Source of the DNA: CAYGWP01 sp964353455
GTDB lineage: Bacteria; Planctomycetota; Phycisphaerae; FEN-1346
Direction: 5' to 3'
DNA: 17,847 bases
Assembly (NCBI GenBank): GCA_964353455.1
Contig: CAYGWP010000512.1
Span: forward strand, 1-17,847
Both the position numbers and the translations under genes were made by a program. The stretch's first letter is position 1. Every line of letters starts with the position of its first letter. The notes under the pieces were generated by a model. It did not search any database. It was not told where the DNA came from and was given only the letters and a program-made list of their open reading frames with translations. Shown here one piece after another: positions 1 through 6,905 of this stretch.

Positions 1-4
1 CTGC

Positions 5-57
5 GTGACCATGCTTATCGCCCGGAAGCATGGTCACCCAACAGCGGGTGACCATGC
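5..57. repeat. Three alternating inverted arms (GTGACCATGC family)
   Basis: The arm GTGACCATGCTT (5-16) is followed by its exact reverse complement at 26-37 (9-nt loop). GCATGGTCACCC (28-39) is in turn the exact complement of GGGTGACCATGC (46-57) with a 6-nt loop. The middle arm can pair with either neighbour, so two mutually exclusive 12-bp hairpins are possible. The element lies just beyond the 3' end of the minus-strand glycosyltransferase gene and could end or stabilise that transcript, but it has no adjacent T-run on the minus strand. It may continue beyond the window edge. Confidence 0.8.
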
Positions 58-65
58 CACCCCCG

Positions 66-1244
66 TTAAACCCGCCCTGCGGCATCATAGGTCTTGTGGA
101 TCTGCCGCGCGGCCTCGCGGTAGTCGAACTGCCGCAGCACATCGTCGGACCATCGCCCGCCCATGCCGCGCGCGGCCGCCGGGGCGGCGGCAAGGCGGGC
201 CATCGCCTCGGCGAGCGGACGCCATGCCGATTCGCCCCTCGCCCCCGGGGCCGGCGGCGGAAGCAGATACCCGTTCTCCCCGTCGCGGACGACCTCCCGC
301 GCTCCTCCTATATCATAGGCTACTACCGGCCGGCGACACAACCCCGCCTGGGGGAGGACCCGCGCCAGGCCCTCCCGCAGGCCCGCGTGCACCACGGCAT
401 CGGCCGCCCACACGAGGCCCGGAATGCGGTCCGGCGGCACGAGGCCGAGGAACCGGATCCGGTCGGCCACGCGCAGCCTGAACGCCTCGGCCTCAAGTCG
501 CCGCCGCAGGATGCCCTCGCCCGCCAGGACCAGCACCGCCCGCGGATGCCGGCGGAACACCTCGGCAAACGCCGGCAGCACCAACTCGTGGCCCTTCATC
601 GGAAACAACCGCGCGATCTTAAGAAACACAAAGTCATCGGGGCCCACGCCCCACTGGCCCCGCAGTCGCCACGGCGACCCGGCAGCCGCGCGAAACGGCT
701 CGGTGTCGATGCCGCTATAGACCACGTCGATGGCCTCGCGCAGGGCAAGGCCGGCGGCCGCGGCCCGGTCGGCCATATCGGCCGAGACGGCAATCATCCG
801 ATGCGACCAGCGCGCGGCCCGCCGCTCCACCGCCCGATACATGAAATTCGCCAGCGCCCCCTGGTACGCATCGAACGGCAGGCCGTGGATCGTGTGGATG
901 ATTCGCGGGACGCCTGCCGCCCGCGCTGCGCGGCGGCCGAGGATTCCGGCCTTCGACGAGTGCGTGTGGACCACGTCGGGGCGGATGTCGCGGAAGTGTT
1001 TCAGAAGGTCCCAGTATGCCGGGATGTCGTGCCACGGGCGGATCGCGCGGCGAAGCGGCGGCACGAGAACCGTCCGAAACGGCATCGCGCGGGCGGTCTC
1101 CAGCAGGCTCCCCTCCGGTCCGAGCGGCGGCCCCGCCAGAAGCGTCACCTGGTGCCCCAGGCGCGATTGCTCCAGGCACGTCAGGATGGCGTTCTCCTGT
1201 GCCCCGCCGAGGATAAGACGCGTGATGATATGTACGATTTTCAT
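66..1244 (-). CDS. GT4-like glycosyltransferase (GT-B fold)
   Basis: This 392-residue protein is likely a cytoplasmic or membrane-peripheral glycosyltransferase that moves a sugar from a nucleotide-sugar donor to a glycan or lipid acceptor; donor and acceptor cannot be read from the sequence. The N-terminus has the family pattern MKIVHIITRLILGGAQENA with the glycine-rich acceptor-side loop. VVHTHSSKAGILGR (about 91-104) and HTIHGLPF follow. The C-terminal donor half carries ARLFPMKGHE, LAGEG, and HAGLREGLARVLPQA near 286-300. The usual EX7E motif is EX7Q here (E291, Q299). The length is normal for the family. I chose the ATG at 1244 because the family N-terminus begins there and AAGGAC lies just upstream; the longer upstream reading overlaps the preceding gene. 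It begins 7 nt after the lyase-like gene stops, so it is probably cotranscribed and perhaps translationally coupled. The subfamily is not resolved. Confidence 0.88.
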   Translation of the reverse strand: MKIVHIITRLILGGAQENAILTCLEQSRLGHQVTLLAGPPLGPEGSLLETARAMPFRTVLVPPLRRAIRPWHDIPAYWDLLKHFRDIRPDVVHTHSSKAGILGRRAARAAGVPRIIHTIHGLPFDAYQGALANFMYRAVERRAARWSHRMIAVSADMADRAAAAGLALREAIDVVYSGIDTEPFRAAAGSPWRLRGQWGVGPDDFVFLKIARLFPMKGHELVLPAFAEVFRRHPRAVLVLAGEGILRRRLEAEAFRLRVADRIRFLGLVPPDRIPGLVWAADAVVHAGLREGLARVLPQAGLCRRPVVAYDIGGAREVVRDGENGYLLPPPAPGARGESAWRPLAEAMARLAAAPAAARGMGGRWSDDVLRQFDYREAARQIHKTYDAAGRV

Positions 1245-1251
1245 GCGGTCC

Positions 1252-4200
1252 TTACGGGTGAACGCACTGCCATCCGTCGGCGGCCTTGGCGAACCGCGCG
1301 GTCCGCCCTTCGCCGAGATGGACCTCCAGTGAATCGCCCCTGCGCCGGACCTCGACCTGCGGCGGTCCATCGGCCGGCCCCGCCGGAACGAGCACCGTCA
1401 CGAGCGGTGCGGCGGCATCGGCAATGTACTCGCCAGTAACGCTGTACCACTCGACGCCGGTGGACCTGAATATCCATGACCTGCCCCAATCGTTCGGGCC
1501 GACGGCGCGGAGTTCCATCGCCGGGCTTGCCCCAGCGCCGCCCAGGCTAACCGGGCCGAACGTCAGGATCCACAGCCGCGACCGCTTGCCTTGGATCGAT
1601 GCCGACCGCTTGTCGGCGCCGACCTCGGCCTTGAAGCCGCACTGGAACTGAGCGGTGACCTTGCCGGGCTGACCTTCGGCGGCGACGATGTCGTCCAGCA
1701 CCACGACGGCCGCATCACCGCACATCGTTATGATCCGCCGGACGCGCCGGGCGCTGCCCTGCTTCTGACAGGCCGCGGTCGGGTCCACGGTCATTGACCG
1801 CCACGGGCCGCTTTCGCACGCGGCCGCAATGGGCGATGCGGCCACAGCGCCCCTGCCGTCACCAGGCCCCTTCCCGTCCACCAGCGGAAGCGTGTGGGCG
1901 GTGTCCTTGGGCTGGTAGTAGCCGGGGTCGATCAGGAACGCCTCGCCTCGGGCCTGGAGGACGAAACTGCCGAGGTCCTGCTGGGCATGGTGCGTCAGGT
2001 CGCCGCCGTGGCCCTTCACGCCGACGACCAGTCGCGGGGTGAACGACGCGTCGGACCGCATGACGCCCCAGTTCATCACATCGAGTTTCGCGAGCGTAGG
2101 CACGCCGGGAAAGTCGCGCGGCGCCGGTGTGCGGTCGCGCCACAGGAACGCCTGCCAGAGCGGGCCGCGAGCCTCCTTCGCCGCCCCCGCCGTCGCCATC
2201 TGCCGAGCCATATAATCGGCCATCCAGCGCATCAGCGGTTGGTCGAAGCGGCTGCCGAAATCCGCGCAGATCGAGACGCCCGTGAGCCACGGTTGCGTGT
2301 CGTTGAAGGTGAAGAGGTTGCCGTCGCCGCCCAACTGCGTCTCGACGAACCGGACGTTCCTCCGGAGGACCGGCGTATCGAGAAGACCCTGCGCATCGCC
2401 CGTTGCCCCCGCAATCGCGTGGCCCAGCATCAATTGGTGGCTCAGGCCGTAGTTCCAGTACAGAGAGCCCTCGACGCACCCGCCGTCGGGCGAAATAGCC
2501 TTGTACCATTTCCTGACCATCTCCGGCGCGCGGCGGGCAGCCTCGGCGGCCACCGGCGTGCTGTGCATGAGGGCCAGGCCCGACATGCCGCCCCCCGCCG
2601 CGCCAACCGCCACCGTATTGCTCCCGTTCGCGCCGCAACCGTACCACCAGCGGCCGGCGCCGGTCTCGGCCACATATACCCCTGCGGCCCGCTCCAGGTA
2701 CCGCTGAAGTTTCGTCCGCTCAGCGGGGGTAAGTTCAGCGAAGATCGCATCGTACGCCATGGCCATGTCGGCCGCAGCCATCATGCGGAACTCCGTGTGA
2801 CGAAGGTCGTCCCACTCGGCCGCCAGCACCTCCATCAGCCGCGACTTGTACGCCGCGTCGCCCGTCAGGAGGTAAGCCCACAGGAGCGATTGGATGCCGG
2901 CCTTGCCGCTCTTCTCGGTGTCGGCGCCGCCGATTGGAACTCCGTCGGCCATCGCAAGCATCGCCTTGCGGTAGTCGGCGAAGGCCGGTTCGCCGAACTT
3001 CCTGCGAAGGCCGGCCAGTTCATCGGCCCTGAAGAACAGGTATGGGTGCCCCGCATAGCCGAAGTCGGGCGACCCGGCAAACACCTCGCCGCCCGTCACC
3101 GCCGCGACGGCAGCGCGACCCTGAGCGCCTGCCGGCACGCGCACGCGGACCTGGCCGGCATCAACGATCTCGACGATCTCGCCGGGCTTGCCGGCGAACG
3201 AGATGAACGTGCCCTTCTCGAACCCTCCGCCAGAGACCGTGACGATGTCGCCGCCCTGCGGCAGGGCCTCGCGCGGCTCGACGCGCTCGAGCCATCGGCC
3301 GCAGGCAAGACCGGTCGGCGCCTCGGCCCAGAGGCCGTTCGGATTGATCACGCACAGGTCATGCCGCCGGCCCGCGGCCAGCGCGGGGAGCATGGCGCGG
3401 AGTTCCCCCTCGCCAATGACTGTTACCTGCGATGCCGGTTTGCCGCCCACCTCAACAGCCGCGCCGGGGAGGAACCCCGAGCCCTTCACGGTTACGACCG
3501 CCCCGGTCGCCAGGACAGGACCCGCAGCCTTCACGGCGGCGATTTCGGGCGCGGAGACCGCCAGCACGCGCGCCCGGATAGCGCCGACCGTCCCCGAGAT
3601 AACGTCGTCGCCTTTGGGCTGGCTCTTGAGTTTCTCGGGGTCCACCGGGTTGTGGACGAGTTTGACAACCACGTACCGAAGCGGCACGGCGGCGGCCTCG
3701 GGAGTCATCTGCCACCGGCCGCTCCACCACGGCTCGCGACCGTCCTTGTAGTCGGGGCGGCTTACGCTCATGGTGAGAACGCCGTCGGCGTCGCGCCTCA
3801 TCTGCATCCTGAGGTGCGTGCCGCCGAGGTCGGTGGTCGGCCACTGGATGCTGTAGAAGTGTCCGCCCGCCCCGCCGACGTTCAGGACGCCTCGCGGCGA
3901 CAGGTCCCGGTCGCCCATGCGGCTGTAAGCCTTGGGGTAACCGGTCGCGTTGACGTTCGGCTCATACACCTCGCCGAGGACGGGCCTTCGAACCGACGCC
4001 GTCACCCCGGCCTGGTGCACGGCAATGACGATGGCGATGTCGCGGCTGGTCATCTTGCCGGGCGGCGCCGAGGCGAGACCCACCCACACCCCCGGGTACC
4101 GCCAGTCCTGCCGCACGCCGCGATCCAGCACGACCTCCCATGCCATCTCCATCGGCCGGGTGCCGACGTTCCACGAGGCGACGGCGTATCCCTGGCCGGA

Positions 4201-4419
4201 ATTGGTGAAATGGAATCCTGGCCGCTCATCGGGCCGGCTCCATCGCAAGCCCGGCGGATCGGCGCTCGCAAGAAGCGCCCATCGCGGCGACGGCGGACCG
4301 TCGAAACGCTCGGCGAAGACGCCGTCGGCATCGGTCGGCACACCGCCCGCCCAGGCGAGCGGCGCCGTCGGCATCAGCCCGAGAGCCATGAATATCAAGA
4401 TATGACGACTAATGGTCAT
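1252..4419 (-). CDS. Secreted heparinase II/III-like polysaccharide lyase with TIG domains
   Basis: The 1055-residue protein has a signal peptide (about 1-25, ending LAWAGG), so it should be exported. Residues about 30-290 form a beta-rich region I cannot name, possibly lectin-like. Two IPT/TIG-like domains follow (about 293-372 and 378-455; TVKGSGFLPGAAVEVGG and TVSGGGFEKG). Residues about 458-780 look like an alpha/alpha-toroid with CGANGSN (N598) and EGSLYWNYGLSHQ (Y654, Y657). Residues about 785-1050 contain KGHGGDLTHHAQQDLGSF (H804, H810, H811, D815) and a DPGYY strand, as in heparinase II/III C-terminal beta-sheet domains. By family these residues suggest beta-elimination of a uronic-acid polysaccharide, but the substrate is unknown. 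The start codon overlaps the truA stop as ATGA, and the glycosyltransferase gene follows 7 nt after the stop. A non-catalytic or alginate-lyase-type role is the main alternative. Confidence 0.8.
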   Translation of the reverse strand: MTISRHILIFMALGLMPTAPLAWAGGVPTDADGVFAERFDGPPSPRWALLASADPPGLRWSRPDERPGFHFTNSGQGYAVASWNVGTRPMEMAWEVVLDRGVRQDWRYPGVWVGLASAPPGKMTSRDIAIVIAVHQAGVTASVRRPVLGEVYEPNVNATGYPKAYSRMGDRDLSPRGVLNVGGAGGHFYSIQWPTTDLGGTHLRMQMRRDADGVLTMSVSRPDYKDGREPWWSGRWQMTPEAAAVPLRYVVVKLVHNPVDPEKLKSQPKGDDVISGTVGAIRARVLAVSAPEIAAVKAAGPVLATGAVVTVKGSGFLPGAAVEVGGKPASQVTVIGEGELRAMLPALAAGRRHDLCVINPNGLWAEAPTGLACGRWLERVEPREALPQGGDIVTVSGGGFEKGTFISFAGKPGEIVEIVDAGQVRVRVPAGAQGRAAVAAVTGGEVFAGSPDFGYAGHPYLFFRADELAGLRRKFGEPAFADYRKAMLAMADGVPIGGADTEKSGKAGIQSLLWAYLLTGDAAYKSRLMEVLAAEWDDLRHTEFRMMAAADMAMAYDAIFAELTPAERTKLQRYLERAAGVYVAETGAGRWWYGCGANGSNTVAVGAAGGGMSGLALMHSTPVAAEAARRAPEMVRKWYKAISPDGGCVEGSLYWNYGLSHQLMLGHAIAGATGDAQGLLDTPVLRRNVRFVETQLGGDGNLFTFNDTQPWLTGVSICADFGSRFDQPLMRWMADYMARQMATAGAAKEARGPLWQAFLWRDRTPAPRDFPGVPTLAKLDVMNWGVMRSDASFTPRLVVGVKGHGGDLTHHAQQDLGSFVLQARGEAFLIDPGYYQPKDTAHTLPLVDGKGPGDGRGAVAASPIAAACESGPWRSMTVDPTAACQKQGSARRVRRIITMCGDAAVVVLDDIVAAEGQPGKVTAQFQCGFKAEVGADKRSASIQGKRSRLWILTFGPVSLGGAGASPAMELRAVGPNDWGRSWIFRSTGVEWYSVTGEYIADAAAPLVTVLVPAGPADGPPQVEVRRRGDSLEVHLGEGRTARFAKAADGWQCVHP

Positions 4420-5174
4420 ACCCCCTGAACCTGGTCACCGTGGTACCTGACCTCCATAAGGCACAGCCCCTGCGGCGGGGCGGTCGGGCCGGCGGCCGTA
4501 CGGTCGAGCGCCGCGAGGGCCTCGGCCGCCCACTCGGGCGGGCGGTGTCCGCGGCCCACCTCGGTCAGCGTGCCGACGAGGTTGCGGACCATTCTATAGA
4601 GGAAGCGGTCGCCCTCGACCTCGAACCAGAGTTCGCTGCCGACCTCCTGGATGTCAAGGCGGAGGATCTCGCGGACGGTCTCCTCGCGGTCGGAGCCGCG
4701 GCCCTCGAAACTCTTGAAGTCGTGCCGGCCCACCAGCAGCCGCGCGGCCTCCCGCATCGGCCCGAGCGCGAGCGGCCGATACCAGTGCCACACGTACCGG
4801 GCCTCGAAGACGGGCTTAAAGGGGCTGCGATATATGCGATACCGGTAATGCTTGCTCACGGCATCGACCGAGGGGCGGAACTCAAGCGGCGCCTCCCGCA
4901 CGTCGGTCACGACGATGTCGGGCGGGAGACGGCTGTTGACGGCGGCAAGCAGGCGCGGCAGCGGAATCTCGTGCTCGGTCTTAAAGGCCGCAACCTGCCC
5001 CAGCGCATGGACGCCCGCGTCGGTCCGCCCCGCGCCCTCCAGCGCCGGCCTCTCGCGGACGATCGTCCCGAGCCGCTGAGCGAGCGTGCCCTGGACGGTG
5101 ACCTGCCCCGGCTGCTCCTGCCAGCCGTGGTAGTTCGTGCCGTCGTAGGCGATTGTCATCCGGATGCACCGCAT
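4416..5174 (-). CDS. truA: tRNA pseudouridine synthase A
   Basis: The 252-residue enzyme is expected to convert uridines 38-40 of the tRNA anticodon stem-loop to pseudouridine in the cytoplasm. It opens with MTIAYDGTNYHGWQEQ. The catalytic motif GAGRTDAGVHALGQV follows with nucleophile Asp52 (numbered from the start at 5174). Later family blocks include SKHYRYRIY, HDFKSFEGRG and FLYRMVRNLVGTLTEVGRG. Length is close to the usual 245-270. I chose the ATG at 5174 (MRCIRMTIAYDG) because homologues have a few residues before the conserved strand; ATG 5159 is possible. Neither has a good Shine-Dalgarno site. The same frame stays open to 5396 but that extension is low-complexity and repeat-derived. 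Its stop overlaps the next start as ATGA, so a housekeeping RNA-modification gene leads an operon with a secreted enzyme and a glycosyltransferase. Confidence 0.96.
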   Translation of the reverse strand: MRCIRMTIAYDGTNYHGWQEQPGQVTVQGTLAQRLGTIVRERPALEGAGRTDAGVHALGQVAAFKTEHEIPLPRLLAAVNSRLPPDIVVTDVREAPLEFRPSVDAVSKHYRYRIYRSPFKPVFEARYVWHWYRPLALGPMREAARLLVGRHDFKSFEGRGSDREETVREILRLDIQEVGSELWFEVEGDRFLYRMVRNLVGTLTEVGRGHRPPEWAAEALAALDRTAAGPTAPPQGLCLMEVRYHGDQVQGV

Positions 5175-5228
5175 GTGGATAAAGTACCGCCGCCGCGGCG
5201 GGGCTGCACCGAAAAAACATCCGGCCTG

Positions 5229-5247
5229 CCCTGAGCCTGTCGAAGGG
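5229..5247. repeat. Short CCTGAGCCTGTCGAAGG-type interspersed motif
   Basis: The sequence CCCTGAGCCTGTCGAAGGG lies in the truA upstream region, with 4-bp complementary ends (CCCT/AGGG). From memory, close relatives of this motif (for example CCTTCGACAGGCTCAGG) recur between genes in many unrelated bacterial assemblies and give PEPVEG or STGSGQ strings when wrongly translated. It is not part of a gene here. Confidence 0.6.
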
Positions 5248-5301
5248 ATTGCCAAGGGACCCGGCGTGACCGACGGCGCCGTGACGCTCCTCGGCAACCG
5301 G

Positions 5302-5344
5302 CTCCGGAACCCGGCATCACCGCAGGGTTCCGGGGGTTTTTTTT
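5302..5344 (+). terminator. Strong intrinsic terminator with no upstream plus-strand gene
   Basis: CCGGAACCC (5304-5312) pairs perfectly with GGGTTCCGG (5325-5333) around a 12-nt loop, and 5302-5303 can extend the stem. A run of eight T (5337-5344) follows closely, and a second run of eight T lies at 5351-5358. The polarity is plus strand, yet the nearest gene to the left (truA) is on the minus strand. It would stop transcription running antisense to truA before it reaches the promoter at 5360, or it is left over from a lost gene. Confidence 0.8.
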
Positions 5345-5359
5345 GAGGGGTTTTTTTTG

Positions 5360-5388
5360 TTGACACGCGGCCTATCGGTCCATAGAAA
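5360..5388 (+). promoter_or_regulatory. Sigma70-type promoter for the outer-membrane-like gene
   Basis: A perfect -35 box TTGACA (5360-5365) is followed by 17 bp and then TAGAAA (5383-5388, 4 of 6 matches to TATAAT). The T-rich tract directly upstream could act as an UP-like element. The expected transcript would start near 5395, giving a leader of about 54 nt before the ATG at 5449. Confidence 0.65.
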
Positions 5389-5448
5389 CTCATCATTCAG
5401 GTGCCCGAATCCAAGACTGCTTCATCTCGAACCTGTAAAGGAGACACC

Positions 5449-6591
5449 ATGACCACGAGAAAGATGCGGGGCGGACGAGCCGGTCGCTGGGGTGGATGGG
5501 CGGTCGGTTGTGCGGCACTGATGCTGGTCCTTGCCTGGTCGCCCGCGTGGGGCGAAGGCGAGGCCGGAGGCCAGGAGACGACGCTCCTCCTGGGTCCCGC
5601 GGCCCGGAGCGCCGAGACGGACACGCCGGCCGTCGCGCCGGATGCGGCGCAGGCGGCGGACGCGGCGCCGCTGGCGCTCGGACCGATGGCGGCGGCAATT
5701 GCGGCAGGCGAGTCCGGCGGCGGTGCGCCTTCGGCCGCGCCCCCGGCGGCGCCTGCCCAGAGAGGCCCGCCGCTTCCGCTGCACACCGTCGAGGGGGCGG
5801 GCGGAGCGCTATTCGTGCCGTTCGCCTACCTGGTGAACCCCGGCCCTCCGGGGACCGTGGTGGCCCCGCCGGCGGCATCGTACACGTTGGTGAACATTGG
5901 CGGAAAGATCGTGGAGCAGTTCGTCGTCAGCGAGACGTTCCTGCGGCGGATTGAGTTCGCCTACATGTTCGGCACGCTGAATCTGGGCGAGTTCCCGCAG
6001 GACGTGCAAAGGCACACCACCATCGACATCGGGTTCCAGCACGTGGTGATGCACGCGTTCAGCCTGCGCGGCCAGGTGGTGGAAGAGACGCCGATGATCC
6101 CGGCGATCACGGCTGGCGTGGTCTTCAAGTACAACCCGAACGTGCAGGACATCGACCGGCGGCTGTTCGGCGGCGTGCGGGCACTGGGCTTCGCTCGCAA
6201 CAACGGGACGGACTTCACGCTGACGGCCACGAAGTGCTTCCCGACGCTGGCGTTCGGCCGGCCGCTCATGCTTTCCGGCGGCCTGCGCTTCAGCCAGGCG
6301 GCACAACTGGGGTACCTCGGCTTCGGCGATGCCTACAGGCTGACCGGCGAAGGCGACGTCTGCGTCCTGGTGACCGACTGGCTGGCCCTCTCGTACGAGT
6401 ACCGGCAGAAGAAGAACCCGTACCGGACGCTCGGCAGGCTGGTGGGCGATGAGGACGACTGGCAGGCCATCTGCGCGGCGATCATCATCAATCCGCATGC
6501 GGTGTTCGCCTTCGGCTGGGGACACTTCGGCAACGTCGTCAACCACCATGAAGACGGCGTCTGGGGGTTCCAGTTCAAGTACGAGTTCTAA
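5449..6591 (+). CDS. Outer-membrane beta-barrel-like protein (possibly DUF3034-like)
   Basis: This 380-residue exported protein has an Arg-rich n-region and a hydrophobic core (VGCAALMLVLAW) ending near SPAWGEG. A low-complexity Ala/Pro/Gly region (about 40-110) follows. The rest consists of alternating strands rich in aromatic and small residues and ends in FKYEF, a terminal aromatic typical of outer-membrane barrels. HTVEGAGGALFVPFAYL and the later ETFLRRIEFAYMFGTLNLGEF resemble what I recall of DUF3034 proteins; this is a resemblance, not a confirmed hit. The function is unknown. I chose ATG 5449 because AAAGGAG (5437-5443) lies 5 nt upstream; an in-frame GTG at 5401 lacks this. The gene has its own promoter at 5360 and a terminator at 6624, so it is probably monocistronic. 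Confidence 0.75.
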   Translation: MTTRKMRGGRAGRWGGWAVGCAALMLVLAWSPAWGEGEAGGQETTLLLGPAARSAETDTPAVAPDAAQAADAAPLALGPMAAAIAAGESGGGAPSAAPPAAPAQRGPPLPLHTVEGAGGALFVPFAYLVNPGPPGTVVAPPAASYTLVNIGGKIVEQFVVSETFLRRIEFAYMFGTLNLGEFPQDVQRHTTIDIGFQHVVMHAFSLRGQVVEETPMIPAITAGVVFKYNPNVQDIDRRLFGGVRALGFARNNGTDFTLTATKCFPTLAFGRPLMLSGGLRFSQAAQLGYLGFGDAYRLTGEGDVCVLVTDWLALSYEYRQKKNPYRTLGRLVGDEDDWQAICAAIIINPHAVFAFGWGHFGNVVNHHEDGVWGFQFKYEF

Positions 6592-6595
6592 CTGG

Positions 6596-6623
6596 TTGTC
6601 ATTTGTCACTTGTCATTTGTCAA
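6596..6623. repeat. Four tandem TTGTCAY heptamers
   Basis: Immediately after the stop codon the sequence reads as four consecutive 7-bp units of TTGTCA followed by T, C or A (6596-6623). The tract is AT-rich compared with its surroundings and directly abuts the terminator stem at 6624. No function can be assigned. Confidence 0.75.
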
Positions 6624-6654
6624 GCGCGGCGGGTCGGGAGACCCGCCGCGCTTT
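6624..6654 (+). terminator. Intrinsic terminator after the outer-membrane-like gene
   Basis: GCGCGGCGGGTC (6624-6635) pairs perfectly over 12 bp with GACCCGCCGCGC (6640-6651). The GGGA tetraloop belongs to the GNRA class, and TTTATT follows. The same arm sequence recurs around 8446-8507, 8611-8638 and 8659-8688, so this terminator belongs to a local hairpin-repeat family. Confidence 0.85.
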
Positions 6655-6662
6655 ATTGGGGG

Positions 6663-6720
6663 GATAGCGCGGCGGGCGTAAGAGATAGCGGGGCGGGCGC
6701 GTAAGAGATAGCGCGGCGGT
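6663..6720. repeat. Tandem GATAGCGCGGCGGGCGTAAGA units, left array
   Basis: Two complete units (6663-6683 and 6684-6706) and one partial unit (6707-6720) repeat the 21-23-bp sequence GATAGCGCGGCGGGCGTAAGA with small changes. Variants at 22-bp spacing reappear on the other side of the sulfatase (8397-8460). The unit core matches the stem arm of the neighbouring terminator. Confidence 0.8.
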
Positions 6721-6725
6721 GGGGC

Positions 6726-6866
6726 GTGCAGATCTTCCAGACGGTCAGGGTCGCCCTGCCCAACGGCCAGGTTTACGCCCTCCTGGCCGAGGAGGACGGG
6801 CCGTTCCGCGCCAAGCGCGACGCCTGGGTCAAGGCCCAGTTCGACAAGGTCGCCGGTACGAAGTAG
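6726..6866 (+). pseudogene. Orphan 46-codon coding segment, probable gene 3' remnant
   Basis: Read from GTG 6726 to TAG 6866 this gives 46 residues, beginning VQIFQTVRVALPNGQVYALL and ending KAQFDKVAGTK. Nearly every codon ends in G or C (only two sense codons end in T), which matches real genes in this window and argues that the segment is or recently was coding. No convincing Shine-Dalgarno site precedes the GTG, and the frame is closed by a stop at 6702 inside the tandem repeat. It therefore looks like the 3' end of a longer gene cut off by the repeat array. A genuine small protein is the alternative. The ATG of the sulfatase follows 39 nt after the stop. I do not recognise the family. Confidence 0.5.
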
Positions 6867-6905
6867 CCCGTGCGGGGGATGCGGGCGCTGCTATGGAGGA
6901 ATAAA

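Noticed and set aside
1894..4428. 844-codon plus-strand open frame opposite the lyase-like gene
   Set aside because: It is antisense to a gene with clear signal peptide, TIG and heparinase-type motifs; long opposite frames are expected at this GC content and its product shows no family pattern.
5175..5396. 74-residue N-terminal extension of truA
   Set aside because: It translates the interspersed motif and the orphan terminator region, and family members begin at the conserved first strand.
6663..6720. CRISPR array
   Set aside because: The units are adjacent with no unique spacers, and no cas gene is present.
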